The notes: generated by a model not told the origin, from the letters alone. DNA of 64,000 nucleotides from Ridgeia piscesae (GCA_025642075.2 JAODUO010000193.1:62001-126000), one strand, 5' to 3'. Numbered from the stretch's first letter, positions 36,360 to 49,859 are shown. A program made the numbers and translations.

Positions 36360-36425
36360 ACAGTTGAGTTTTTACTGACTGCAGAAAACGTATACGTTTT
36401 CTGCAGTCAGTAAAAACTCAACTGT
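36360..36425. repeat. Perfect 66-bp palindrome
   Basis: The 33-base left half (starting ACAGTTGAGTTTTTACTGAC) is followed without any spacer by its exact reverse complement. The centre is CGTATACG. Immediately downstream, a 34-bp unit (TAGGTGCATAACCATTTCTA start) is tandemly repeated at 36425-36490. Confidence 0.97.
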
Positions 36426-36499
36426 AGGTGCATAACCATTTCTAATAACACGTATCTATAGGTGCATAACCATTTCTAATAACACGTATCATCGTGTAG

Positions 36500-37490
36500 A
36501 AGACCTATAGAGGGCGTGAGGACAAGCAATGATTATTCAGTAACAAACAACCATCATTACACCGCGCAAGTGACGCCTTCTACTTATGCTATGTTAAGCG
36601 AACTTCTTCAGGGTACTGCTGTGAGAAGAGCAAAACACGAGCTCAGAACCGTTCATAGCTCCAATATAAACAGTTACACCTCACCGAGGCCATAACTGAC
36701 ACAGAACATCGCGCGTTGACAACCGTTGTAAACACCTGACACGGACTGTTGATCGGCTTCGTGGCACAAGGTCAATGCTACCAACACTTCGGAACATTGT
36801 CCGCCTAATCCCATTCACAGTTCACGCACACGTGCCTTCAGAAATAGTGGCACAATCTTGGAGTATTTTAGTATTGTCTTCTTCTGGGGATTATCATTTC
36901 CAGAGAACGACACAAAGAAACCGAGTTCACACAACACTTTACAGTTACCGTTAACGCGTTGCGCCTGTTTACACACGTGTGCCAGTTTTACCCTGATTTA
37001 GTGACGCTCGCGAATGTTGATGTTGACTAAATCGGTCACCGCGCGCCTTGGTATAAATGATAGCGGGGGATTGCTCTGGATTCAGTACAAAGAAATGTTA
37101 CACCAATAACGGAGACAACGGCGGATACGCCAAGGAAGGCATACGTATAACGAGGTACATGGTACAGAGAGCATTAAAGGACCACGGACTAGACTGTAGT
37201 GAACGACGCGGCTAGGATACAGCGTAGGAAACTACCCCGAGTGGAATACACTTCACGGGAACAGCTCGACGTCATAAACACATGTAAATACATTTTTTTA
37301 ATTCAGCTTTACTCACAATGATGGTTTTGACTACACGTAGGGCCTACCTCTTTGACTGTATACAAATTTGCATAGATCAGAGTCAAGAGTCTAGATACAT
37401 GATTTCTAAATAAAATGTTAGTGTATTTCAAGAAAATAATGCAACAGAGACTATTTCCCAGTCTTAATAATAATTATAGTGGTAGAATTA
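36500..37490. other. Intergenic, no gene recognised
   Basis: No motif-bearing frame or RNA signal that I can support. Confidence 0.5.
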
Positions 37491-37499
37491 ATCAGTGGT

Positions 37500-37740
37500 C
37501 GATCAGTTACTGTTGAACCGTCGGTTGGCGGGATTGGGGTTTGAATCCTTGTGCCGACGGGGCGGTGGTTAGGTACTGGTTCGGCCGCTGTTTCGAAACT
37601 TTGGGCAACTTCGTTTACCCTACGTTGCCTGTGTCTTTCGGAAGAGACGATTTCATATCGTTTTTATGCCAGTGGAAGTAAAAGATCCCACTCAGGGAAA
37701 TGGAAAAAACTGTTGTGGACAAACTGACCGGAAGTTACGG
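37500..37740 (+). mobile_element. tRNA-derived SINE (copy 2, degraded head)
   Basis: The core matches 2971-3275: TTTCGAAACTTTGGGCAACT-like, TTGCCTGTGTCTTTCGGAAG and GAAGTAAAAGATCCCACTCA-like. A B-box-like GGTTTGAATCC (one mismatch) lies at about 37538. The 3' end after TCCCACTCAGG is diverged. Confidence 0.6.
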
Positions 37741-37904
37741 AACATTCATTCTCAAACAACACTCATGGTCGTTTATTTGGAAGACGAATACATAAATATT
37801 TATGTTGAATGGATAGTATCAGCCACACACATCAGCATTCAATAAGCTTAAAACATTCTTAACAATGTGAACGTGTGGCCCTCGAAATGTTCAAAGATGT
37901 TAAT

Positions 37905-38070
37905 CCAGATTGTAACCGAACCGTTCAGATTGTGTACGAAACATTTAGATTGTCAACAAAATATCCACATTGTCCACAAAAGATTAAGATTGTCAACAAA
38001 ATACCCACATTGTCAACAAAACATTCAGATTGTCAACAAAAACACAGACTGTTAAACATTCAAATTGTAA
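37905..38070. repeat. Degenerate tandem repeat (ATTGTCAACAAAA-type)
   Basis: About seven imperfect units of 18-21 bp built on AGATTGTCAACAAAA and CCACATTGTCAACAAAA. No coding meaning. Confidence 0.75.
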
Positions 38071-38079
38071 ACACCCGCT

Positions 38080-38880
38080 AGTCGCAGCTGAATGGAGGCA
38101 AGAGTTCGTTCAGCGTCTGCGTCTGAAGTTCGGCGGTTCCCAAACATGTGACCATAAATTTGGTACTACCTGCTAATAATCAGCAGCCATGGCTGAGTCC
38201 GGGTGACGTCACATTCTTTTGGCCACTCGCCTCACTTGCTGTTATGATGACGGACGTGTGACATTTTAAGAGATATATATGAGCACGCACGTCATTAATA
38301 AGTAAGCCATGTTTCTGCAATGACGCATACGGATATACGGATTGGTATATCTGCTAAAACAGTCTAGTTATATGGCAAACTTATTTTATATAAGTGTTGA
38401 GTATGTTTCAGCCCATGTTGCCTACTATCGGTATTCGCAATCACAAACACTTGATTTATTCACACTGTCCTGATCTTCCACATTGGTTGCACGCTACCGC
38501 AGGCTGCTAGGGTATTGTGCGCGGATCACGCATGCACGTTTCGACGAAAATGACCCCGTGTCGTCCTCACACGCACGTGTGGCTCGTCTAGCGTCACGTG
38601 TGCGCGTCACTGACATGCAGTCGGTGTACCTGCTGACGACGTTTGAATTATACATAGGTTCGTGTCCACGTGCGTGCACGACAGCGAACACGTGCCTCCG
38701 CAGTCAATTATCGCTGGCACTTCCGCCGCCAATAAGAAGCTGACAAAACAGCCGCGCTCGTAGGAGTTTCTCGGAATGTCGGCAGTTGACACTCAGCTGT
38801 GTCATTACAGACTGCCGAGTCGACAGTGCAAAATATTTAATGTTATGTCGGTGATAACAGTGAATACGTACGTAACGGAT
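38080..38880. other. Intergenic, CpG-rich around 38490-38800
   Basis: The CpG-rich, CACGTG-containing patch (for example ACACGCACGTGTGG near 38570) could be regulatory. No coding region is supported. Confidence 0.35.
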
Positions 38881-38885
38881 GTAAG

Positions 38886-39505
<620 letters not shown>

Positions 39506-39509
39506 GCAT

Positions 39510-40580
39510 CATTGGCTCTTAGCTACTCAATATTCGTAAATAAGGGCTTAGAATCCGACTATTTACAAAAGGGGTGGACATTTCTATAGTGTACTTGCTG
39601 GTATCGTATCCGACAGCATGGACGAAAATGCTGAGTGACGGACGACGTAAAACGTCACGTGACCGCAACAATACCCCCACCCCACTGTCTCCCGATGTCA
39701 CGACATAACAGCCGAGTGGTGCTGAAGCTTCTGCTCACCCCCTCCAATATTAATTTAGTTCCGACGGCAGTGCGTGTGTATGTTAACAAGTCCGCGCAAA
39801 CCAGTCAGATCCCCACGAAACACCCCACACGGCTGTAGTCTGGGTAGATGGGCCTATCGATATTCCGTCTAATCCACTTCAGCCTATGTCGTAACTGACC
39901 CAATTCCGTCACATCGCTGCGTCGTCTAAGTATCGGCATGTGGGACAGCTGCCGACGTCATTGGCGTTGTGACAGCAAACACTGCCTTCAAATGGCAGCG
40001 TGATCGTGGCAGATGAAACGATTTGCAATGCGTAGACTACCTATAACGAATGTAGGAACTATTGAAAGACCTGTATGTGTTTTTCCACGGTAACTAATTA
40101 ACATTAAGTTTTCATCATTTGGTATGCTGGTTAAGACTATAAATCGCAATACCAGTGTTGAAAACACAACTCCCCACTGGCCAGCGCGAATAATACTGTG
40201 GCCATTTAAAAACTGAAAAGAGCTCTGTCTGTTGCAGGGCCTAGTTGACGTAATCAGGTTATAATATACGTACTATAGACTACAGTAAATACACGAACAA
40301 CTAGTTGGTCGATTAGTTCGCCAACTGTAGTTATTCATGTAAACGGGACTTAACATTTTCACCGCCCAATAACGTTGTAATGAAACACAGATTGTGACAT
40401 TCACCAGTCTCATTTATCAGTTTCGTGTAATATCAACACAGAATCTGGACTCTTGGGCGTATTCAACGACTTCACTGCACGACCCTTCCGATGTCGTCAT
40501 ATAACCATCAAACATACACCTGCCGATCGGAGAGCATTGACATAAAGTGTATGCAATAACAACATGATAAAATAAATCAA
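39510..40580. other. Intergenic region upstream of the dehydrogenase gene
   Basis: No coding region supported. It grades into GC-rich sequence from about 40590. Confidence 0.5.
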
Positions 40581-40584
40581 TACC

Positions 40585-40855
40585 TGCGGCCACCCACAGC
40601 CACGACAGCGAGCACGAGCTCGGCGAATGCACTCGGCGTGCCGCGGTCGTGTTGCCGCTTCCGCGAACGGTCCGGGCTTCGCAGCCGCAGCCACCACCGC
40701 CGCCGCCGCCGCCGCCGTCGCTGCTACGAACAACATAAGGGGCTGCGAGGCGCACGCGAGTCAGATCTAATAACTCACACGCGCGCTGCGGACGGCGAGC
40801 TACTTCGTACGGATACATGCAGTAGGGTCGCTCACACGTCCACACATACACACAA
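40585..40855 (+). promoter_or_regulatory. GC-rich promoter / 5' UTR of the dehydrogenase gene
   Basis: A sharp rise in GC and CpG content in an otherwise AT-rich window, with a (CCG)n run at 40696-40718, directly precedes the start codon at 40856. There is no TATA box at an obvious distance, as expected for a CpG-type promoter. The transcription start cannot be placed. Open frames on the opposite strand here are composition artefacts. Confidence 0.5.
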
Positions 40856-43038
40856 ATGGGTGACAAAATGAAGTCGGCTGTTTTCAGAGGGTACTCGACG
40901 GAGTCTGTCGACTCGGACACGTCGAACATCGAGGCGGAGCTGGACAGCGTCAGGCCGAGACAGCGATACTGCAGCTGCGCGTCCAACATGAAGCGGATCA
41001 ACCGGGAGAGCATCACGGACGAGTTCCAGATGCGAGCCGACGATCCGATCCCCGAGATGCCGACAGGAGGAGCCCGCATCAAGGTGAGAGTCGTGACAGG
41101 GTTAGTCGGTTGGCGAGGTAACGATTGTCGATGATGATTATGCGTGGAATCACAACTGTCGGTTGTAATGTTGATTAATTACCGTCATCGTTAAACAACG
41201 TAGGCCCTAGTTGTAATTTGTATAGTTGTGTGGTAGGGTAATGTTATAGCACTGATAAAAACAGTAGGTCGTCTGCATTGGCACCTACTAATGGTTACAC
41301 GACAGCTCTACCTAGGCCGCGGGACGTAACTGCATTATTCACGGCTATTCGACGGCGTGATTAATACCACACAGCACGTCGATTAACGTTACGCCAGTCG
41401 GTTACATCCCCGACAACGACAACGCGATTGATTTTTCGCCAATCCTGGCAGCTCTGATTCGTCTACAGAGACTTCGATCGTCGTCCGCTGACCACAACGA
41501 GCGTATCGAGAAGAACATAAACCAATGAACCGTAACATGTCGGTCATTTATTTCATCAAGATTATGTTGCCACCGACATCGCATGCTTTACTGCAACGCC
41601 AAGGATTAGTCTTACAGTTGTAGTTGTGTCAAGGGCTCGACATGGGCGGATGTGCTAAGCACAACACTATCGTCACCATCCTGTACCAATAGAACATAAT
41701 TTGACCCCGTCTCGTATTCAACCGCATCCGATGGTTGCGCTAATAACCCACTCCCAGTCACGGCACACAAAGACTGCGACAGGTCAAAAGTTCATCGTGT
41801 CTGGTTGTCAGCGACGCAATCACACGAGTGGCGACTGTCAACGGAATCATCGTATAACATGTGTGAAGTCAAACATTATATGCAACCAGATATATTCCAG
41901 ATATCAACGATCTAAACAACTCAGGAATTACGTGACTTATTGTTGTTTTTTGTAAGGGAACAATTCATGCAACTTCACACCTTTGTGAGAACATGTGTAC
42001 AACGATTCTTGAAAATATTATGATATTTGATCCCTCCAGAGTAGCAAACTACGCATACAACGCTGCGCTGAGGAATGTTACCAAGGGCCTTGAATGCGGG
42101 TATCAATCACGACGACACGTGCAGTGCTGTCGACAGAACAGCTGATTCCGGCACTCTCACGACCGTTTCCAAGCCCGTGGCCGACAGTATGTTGTTGAGT
42201 TTGTGCCCGGTGCAGCAGTGGCCATTTAACTCGTAAATGACCAGAAACTCGACGCTATGACGTTAACCTATTTCTCTGAACACAAATCAATAGTGGACTT
42301 CTACAAGACTAAGACGGCATACGGTTACTGCTTGTAGGCCCGTATCACGTAATTAAACCATTTGTATACCAGTTCCATGTATGATTAAATGTCCATCTGT
42401 CACTTCTTCGGTAAAGCACTGATGCTGATTGTGCCATTATTAGCGACAGGCATAAATAGCGGCGCTCGCTCGTTTCTCCGCAAACAAGCGCACGTGAAGA
42501 GCACGTGGTGGGTCAGAGGTCACGTGGAAGGTCAGAGGTGACGCGCGTAGCGTAAACGCCAACAGCGCCGCGGTCGTCGTAAACACTTATCTCCGCCGAG
42601 GTCGCCGAACCACACCGGTTAAGCGCCTCTCTCTTCAAAGCGTCGGCTTAGTCTAGCGGTTATTAATAACGTCCGGCGGAGGTCAATACACAGACATCAG
42701 CATTTAGGAAATTGTTGCTTTACCCATAGGCATAGATCGGAACGTCATATACCTATTATATACAAGGAAGTATTGCATTTTAGCTGGAGTTGTTTGATAT
42801 GTATCCAATCTGCAGTCAGCGTTCCAGAGTCTTACTGTAAAGGTCACAGGATGTAAACAATATAAGTGATATCTGCGTTAATTCTTGCAGGTGTATTATG
42901 CGGGAGTATGCTACACAGACAGTCAGATGCGTCGAAGTGGACGACGAAGGCCAAACCTAAAGGGCATACTCGACACATCCCTCTTTCCTGGTAGGCATCG
43001 CTGTAGTTGATGTCTGTGTCTATCTGTCAGTGTGTGTG

Positions 43039-43086
<48 letters not shown>

Positions 43087-46000
43087 TTTTGCGTGCGTGC
43101 GTGCGTTCTTCTCAACTGCCGAGGCTTCTCTAATTTTTGCAGTGCGTATCACAACACTGCAGCTTTTCCTGTAACAAACAAATTAGCAAGTACCAATGTC
43201 TATATTTGACTAATATAACTGGTCTTTTATTTATTCACATTTATACAAAATGCAAAACATTACTTACTTGTGTGGTCACCATGCAGTGAATATTATTCAG
43301 AAATTGGTGTAGAAATGTTATGTTGCTAATGCCTTACCAATTTTCATTTGCCAGGCTATGAAGTGGCAGGATTTATCGATGACCTTTGCCCCACTGTTGG
43401 CGAAAACAAATTCTGCATTGGTGACAGAGGTGGTTGTCTACCCCGATTGTGATGAAATCTCAGATTCAGGGTATGTTTTCTCCTTGTCTGCAGTCTGTTG
43501 TAATGACTATTTCAGCTCTGTTGTACATAATATTATTTATAATATTATTTGTAGAAGTCTAATTTGCATTGCAACAGAGCAACCTTTACCCACATAACTT
43601 AATACAGATAATACCAATTCACTACTTATTGATGAGAACTAATAACTTCGGTATTCTAGGACACACACAAAGTCATTTTTTCCAGGTAATGAAACATGTA
43701 CCATTTTATCACGCGATAACTTGTTAAGAATCTCGACAAGTATTTGAACATTTTGGATATGCCACTATGAATAATATTACCAGGTATGTTAATGCACTGT
43801 ATGCAATATGTTACTGTGGACTAAGTCAGTCTCTGTGTCTGCAGTTATGCGGAATACATCACAGTACGGAATGCTCTACGCAATCTTGTCAAAGTGCCAG
43901 ACAGTCTCTCCCTGGAGGTGGCCTGTCAACTGCCCTGTGGGGCTCTCAAGGCCTTCTCAGCCGTCAGGCGGGCAATGCCAATCGTGGAGGAGAAGAGCAG
44001 AGAAAACACAGGTAAGTCTGTGAAAACACATCACACATGATACAAAGTTCACAAGGTAAACAAATAGCTGTGTTATTGAGACATGGCACGTTAATATGGG
44101 TGCTATTTGATTTGGTAGGGTGAGTTTAATGTGGGGAAGTCATCCATAAAGTTGCCCCTACATGGCACCCCGGTTTAGCATGCTACAAAATTGCTTAAGG
44201 GTGGAGGTCTATTTAAAAGCAACACATCATAAAACAAAATTGTAATAAAATTAGCTCACTGAAATGTAAATGTCAATCTGAAAGTGCAAAACAGACTGTT
44301 TTTATAATGTTATAGATCTTAGCAGTGTTCCAATAAAAACAACAATGTGGTCCTGAGAGCATTGTTTTCATTGCATTTACTTATTTGTATTTTACGTGTG
44401 TACAATGAATCAATACATATATATAAGTAGTGTAATAATAATACTTTTATTATATGTATGTATTATTTAATTAGCAGTGTATTGTTGCCAAGTACAGTTG
44501 TAAGAGCAACTGTATATATGTGTAAATGTTTATGTCATGGTCTAGACGCAACCAGATGGCCAGTAAATGTGTCACACTAAACATTGTTTTCGTTCCCAGG
44601 TCCCATCAACCTGTTGATCGTGGGTGCAGGGGGCCTCGGCCTTTGGACCGTCAAACTGGCTCAACATTTCATTGGGTCTGACTGCAGCAAGGTTCACGTG
44701 ACGGTGGCTGACACAAATGTGAGTGAATCGGTTCAGCCAGTCGCGCCCCAGTGTGTTACTTCATCATGGAAGTAGTGGCTATAAAATGGAAATACGTTTT
44801 CACAACAATCCTACCTTGTGACCAGTTGGAATTGTGCAATTTAAAAATCATACAAGAAAAAGCAATACAAGGCAAAATATCACTTGTATTTCTAGAAGGC
44901 AATGGTGTCACAATATATAAGCAACATTAAACAGTTTTTGCATAGTGTAAACCACAATGTGTACAGTGAATTTCCTTATGTGATTTTTTAATTACTTTTA
45001 GGGGTGCATGTGTATTTCACAAAATAGGGGCTTCTACATTGTTGTGGAATATTTATTCTAAATATTTTTGTTTCATTTGTTGACAGCTGAACAAGTTGCT
45101 GGTTGCGAAGGAATGCGGTTGCTCCGACGTAATTCACTGGAATGATGAAAGTAAGTTTTTTAAATTAACTTGTGTTTATGACAGCAGCTACTTGGAAAAG
45201 ATGTTAATTAATTAATGTGAAGGTAGGACAAAGATGTCATTAAATGTATATGGTAAAAGGTTTAATGTTAGTTACTAATCACAGTGTACTAATTATTAAT
45301 TGTGATGTCTGCATTGCAATGTCTGGTCAAAAGGCCTTAATGAAAGTACTAATGCTTTAATATTATAGATTTAAATATTATAATGAGGGGCGTAGAGCAG
45401 TTTGGTTGTAAACGATCGGTCAGAGCTACGTATTAATTTGGCACTGAAAACAGGTGGTAGATGGGAGATTGAGACACTGCTTCTTAATGGTTATATGTAG
45501 TATATAATAGTTGTGTACAATATGCTGTATAATATAATGTATCTGCAATTTATAAGTAATTCTGTATACAAAATAGTCTCTAAAGTTTCACACTTTTATG
45601 TATTTCTTTTTTAATATTCAGTTGTGTTTACTATTTACATTTTCTAGTTCGATTTGCTATTATTAAAAAGGGCTCTCATGTTAGCGACATGTTGTCGTAA
45701 TGGGAGTCTCCTTGACCTGTACATATATATGTTAAATATATTAACATGTACATTTGTTGTAAAAAATAGATAATTCTGTTTGTCAAATCTGTCTGTCGAC
45801 TGTGATCGTAGAGTTTATTGTGCACCTATTTCATGGAGGTTTGCCACGTTGTTGTTCAGTGTACGAGGAGCTGCTGCAAGAGAGGACCCTGGAGGTGTGT
45901 GAGGGAGGCGTGGACGTCATCATAGACTTTGTCAGCTCCCCCCGGACTGTGAAGAGAGACCTCAAGGTCCTGCGTGAGGTGAGTGTCATACGCCTCGTCT

Positions 46001-47212
46001 TCTTTGTCTCAAAAGGCTTTGAACTACAGGAAAAGTTATGTCAACTCATATCTATGGCCATCCTAGCACAGTCTGAATGTATTTCTGTAATAGAAAGGTA
46101 TAGGAAGTGAGTATCCAGATAACTCTGTCCCTATTGCAGGGTGACTGGAATAGTGAGGTAACAGTGTTGCAAGGTTCTAATGTGCAGTATATTTTCTTCT
46201 AAGTTTAATCCTGTTACACATGTATATTGTAACATCATGCTGGCATCAAACTGGAAAATTAGAGTGGCAGCAATATGTGGAGCGGTTTAAAATGTGCACA
46301 ACTGCCATGACATGTTATTTTCATTTTAAACAAAATACAACAAATAGCATCGACACATCTCTTTTCGAACTTCAATTTCATCAGATGCTAAAAAAGACTG
46401 TTTGATATAATATGCATGTTATATGTCACAGCACACAAGACATATCGTGTCGTGTCTTTGTTAGAACGGCGTACTGCTGGTGGGAGGCAACTCGTGGCAC
46501 AAGGTTCCAATCTCCATCCACCGTCTGGCGGCCAACAATCTCAGTGTGATTGGAATCAAGAACGGCACAAAGGAACAACTGCAGGAACTTGTCAACATCA
46601 TGTCACAGGGACCGGTGAGCATGGCATTCTGGGTAGACATTATTGGTATATACACAATTATTATTGTAAAGTTCAAATTTGCAATAACTTTGTGTCTTCT
46701 TGTCAATAAAACTTTAAAAAGAGTTACTAAGTATAAAGCCTGTTGTGTTGTATGACGAGAAAGTTCTCTAAAAATGTATTGCATCATACTTAGATCATTA
46801 TAATGACAGGCAGAAAGTAACTATAAAAACAAATTTTGGGTGCAATAAACTAAATCAACTAAAACATGCAATTTGTACTGGAGCCTGAAATAATTAACCT
46901 GCCAATAATATGCAAGAGTTCGTCTATACTACATCACTACATCTAAAATCAGTTTTTCAGAAACTTAGTTTGTCAATTGGTCTGATGGGTGAAAATATTT
47001 GTTTTACCATAAGACGGTATATTAAAATTATGTTTACATCTTTTCAGTTGACAGCCCCCTGCTACCAAGTGTTTCCTCTCGACCAAGCGATGACTGTCTT
47101 TGATCTTCTCAACCAGTCACAGATAAACGGCCGAGCAATCCTCGAGGTGACATCAGATCTCGCACCGCTCACGGATCCATTTCCGAGCACAGCCGAACTG
47201 ACATCGTGTTGA
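40856..47212 (+). CDS. Medium-chain dehydrogenase/reductase (alcohol dehydrogenase-like), nine exons
   Basis: Coding exons: 40856-41083, 42891-42990, 43355-43470, 43845-44011, 44600-44718, 45087-45150, 45860-45978, 46465-46614 and 47048-47212. All have GT-AG boundaries and matching phases. The product is about 408 aa: a 60-residue N-terminal extension, a GroES-like domain (VYYAGVCYTDS...LFPGYEVAGF...), then a Rossmann fold with the NAD(P) motif LLIVGAGGLGLW, an acidic strand end VTVADTN, and a C-terminal lobe (VFPLDQAMTVFDLL, INGRAILEV). The catalytic-zinc Cys of GVCYTD is kept, but the usual GHE histidine is Tyr (GYE), and the four-Cys structural-zinc lobe is missing. Substrate is unknown; cytosolic oxidoreductase by family. 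Exon 3 carries one extra G (near 43430) that breaks the frame; without it the exon sum is an exact multiple of three. Confidence 0.9.
42491..42541 (+). promoter_or_regulatory. E-box and DR1 (nuclear-receptor-like) cluster in intron 1
   Basis: Three CACGTG E-boxes (42491, 42502, 42521) and two direct repeats of AGGTCA-like half-sites with one-base spacing lie within 51 bp. The repeats are GGGTCAGAGGTCA at 42510-42522 and AGGTCAGAGGTGA at 42529-42541. DR1 sites bind HNF4, RXR or COUP-type receptors in animals. The surrounding 42465-42680 is CpG-rich, so it may be an intronic enhancer or alternative promoter. Confidence 0.5.
43031..43107. repeat. (TG)n(TGCG)n microsatellite in intron 2
   Basis: A TG run then TGCG units with a TTT interruption, about 40 bp after the exon 2 donor. 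Confidence 0.95.
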
Positions 47213-48560
47213 TGCTACGAAAACTGGAAGTGTGATATGCCAAAGACAGTACTTTAATCGAACTTCAAGGTGAACCCAGTGAAGTCTGGGTGTGTTACTT
47301 TGATGTTGCTTGGTGTTGCAGCCAGCCACACCTAGAGGACTAAGTGTACAGCACACAGTGACATCTAGTGGACTAAGTGAACATTGACAGAGGTGCTTCC
47401 TACAGCCAAAGTTACACAGATGTTTATGTAAAATTTATGTTTACAAAACAATGCTTTGGTGGAAAGACGTTTTTCATGGAGAGACAGCCATTTGAGGCTA
47501 ACGTGTGTAGAGATATTAGATACTAGTTATGTTGGTTAATATTAAACTTAATAATATACTGATATGACTGAAACAAGCTATACGCCTTCCATGCAAATCA
47601 ATGGAGAGGCAAAACGTTGTAAATATAATAACATAAAATTGGGCACACACCATTTAGACTATTTATATCTACTGCAATTCTAACAAGATATACATAAATA
47701 TGATGCAAGTGTTACATTGTAGTATACGTTTGTAATTTTCCTTACCAATGTAAACATAGCCGTGTACGTCAGATGCTTCAAAATGTAGCTTACTAAATTT
47801 ACTGGGACAATCATTATATTAGAACATGGCTATGTGGGAACCTTGCTGTTCTGTACACCTGTCTATAAAGGACGTCTTCCCACTGTCTGCTATACATTGT
47901 ACTGGGTGAATAGTGTATAAATGTGCTTAAGGTTAACGTGACCGCAAGCTGGACATAGTCGGTCTGTTATTATTGCATGTTTTAATGTACATAGTTGTTT
48001 CTTAATACAGTTGCTCTAGTTACATTGCTATGCCATGTTTTAAAGCTCATACAGTTTCAAACTAGTGAAATATTCTTGTTTTATCGCACAACATTATTTA
48101 AAATAAGACAAAATAAATAACAGCTGTGATATTCTTGATATTTGTATTACAACAAAACACTCTAAATCCTCTTACACAGACTGTATAGGGTTGTATTTTA
48201 AAAAAGATTTTGCAATAATTTATGGTTGATATGGACCAGTATTACTATAATCGAACAACCTGTTTCCATTCACTTATTTTGTTCTGGTAGCAAACTATGT
48301 TGGTTTGATAAATAAACTAATGAGAGAGTAGTCGAGTTGTGTTGTTAATTATCAAGGGACCTATTAGTGTTACCAGGATAAGTCGATCGAGGCAAACTTT
48401 ACTGTTTCTCTGGTGAACTAATTGTGTATTTTAACAGACATTTCAACACACATTGGACCTGAAAACATCTCTTGGTTTAAAATAGCATCCATACATATCC
48501 TTGTATGATACTTATCATGCAGACACAATTTCACTGCAATTAAGACCACATCAATAAAGC
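47213..48560 (+). other. Dehydrogenase 3' UTR and candidate poly(A) signals
   Basis: After the stop at 47210-47212, AATAAA hexamers occur near 48112, 48310 and 48555. Any of them could end the transcript. No other feature seen to 49060. Confidence 0.35.
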
Positions 48561-49061
48561 ATTATGTTTGACAATTCCATATAACATCTTCACTGGGCGA
48601 CTCATTTGCCTGTTCTACATAACAAATAGAGTAACAAATAAAGACTAAAACAGGAATTATAAAACTGCTAACTTATGTGTACTCCAGTTGTATACAATTA
48701 AGCAAAGAAAACTGTCATGGGTGCCCTTTAAGAAACCATTACGGTGAAGGTCTCTGTCTTGCCTGGCTGGTTATATATACCATACATCAAATTGAGATAG
48801 AGGTGAGTATTGACAAAAAGGATGTCACCAGTCTTAACAGTCAAGAGACAAATGGACCTACTTCATTACTCTCTACCTGAGCCACATTAAACAATAACTG
48901 TATTGATCTTGCATGACAACGCTGCAAAGGCCAATCTCACAAAAAACATCTCGAACACAATAGGTAACATATAAACATTATTTATTTGATATGTTAACTA
49001 TTTTACACAATTTCAACAGCCAACTGCTAGCCATTATATGTATACAATCATAGCATTTGGT

Positions 49062-49852
49062 TAACTCACACAGTCCACATCTAGAGGTGAGTACAGAGTT
49101 AACTCACACAGTCCACATCTAGAGGTGAGTACAGAGTTAACTCACACAGTCCACATCTAGAGGTGAGTACAGAGTTAACTCACACAGTCCACATCTAGAG
49201 GCGAGTACAGAGTTAACTCGCACAGTCCACATCTAGAGGTGAGTACAGAGTTAACTCACACAGTCCACATCTAGAGGCGAGTACAGAGTTAACTCACACA
49301 GTCCACATCTAGAGGCGAGTACAGAGTTAACTCACACAGTCCACATCTAGAGGCGAGTACAGAGTTAACTCACACAGTCCACATCTAGAGGCGAGTACAG
49401 AGTTAACTCACAGTCCACATCTAGAGGCGAGTACAGAGTTAACTCACACAGTCCACATCTAGAGGCGAGTACAGAGTTAACTCACACAGTCCACATCTAG
49501 AGGCGAGTACAGAGTTAACTCACACAGTCCACATCTAGAGGCAAGTACAGAGTTAACTCACACAGTCCACATCTAGAGGCGAGTACAGAGTTAACTCACA
49601 CAGTCCACATCTAGAGGCGAGTACAGAGTTAACTCACACAGTCCACATCTAGACGTGAGTACAGAGTTAACTCACACAGTCCACATCTAGAGCCGAGTAC
49701 AGAGTTAACTCACACAGTCCACATTTAGAGGTGAGTACAGAGTTACCTCACAGTCCACATCTAGAGGTGAGTACAGAGTTAACTCACACAGCCCACATCT
49801 AGAGGTGAGTACAGAGTTAACTCACACAGTCCACATCTAGACGTGAGTACAG
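49062..49852. repeat. 38-bp minisatellite, about 21 units
   Basis: The unit begins GTTAACTCACACAGTCCACA and ends TCTAGAGGTGAGTACAGA. Variants are GAGGTGAGT, GAGGCGAGT and GACGTGAGT. Units with GAGGTGAGT match the 5' splice-site consensus on the + strand. It lies between the two convergent genes. Confidence 0.97.
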
Positions 49853-49859
49853 ATTATTC

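Noticed and set aside
40417..41082. 221-codon - strand frame over the dehydrogenase first exon
   Set aside because: Antisense to a GC-rich exon and promoter; composition alone keeps it open.
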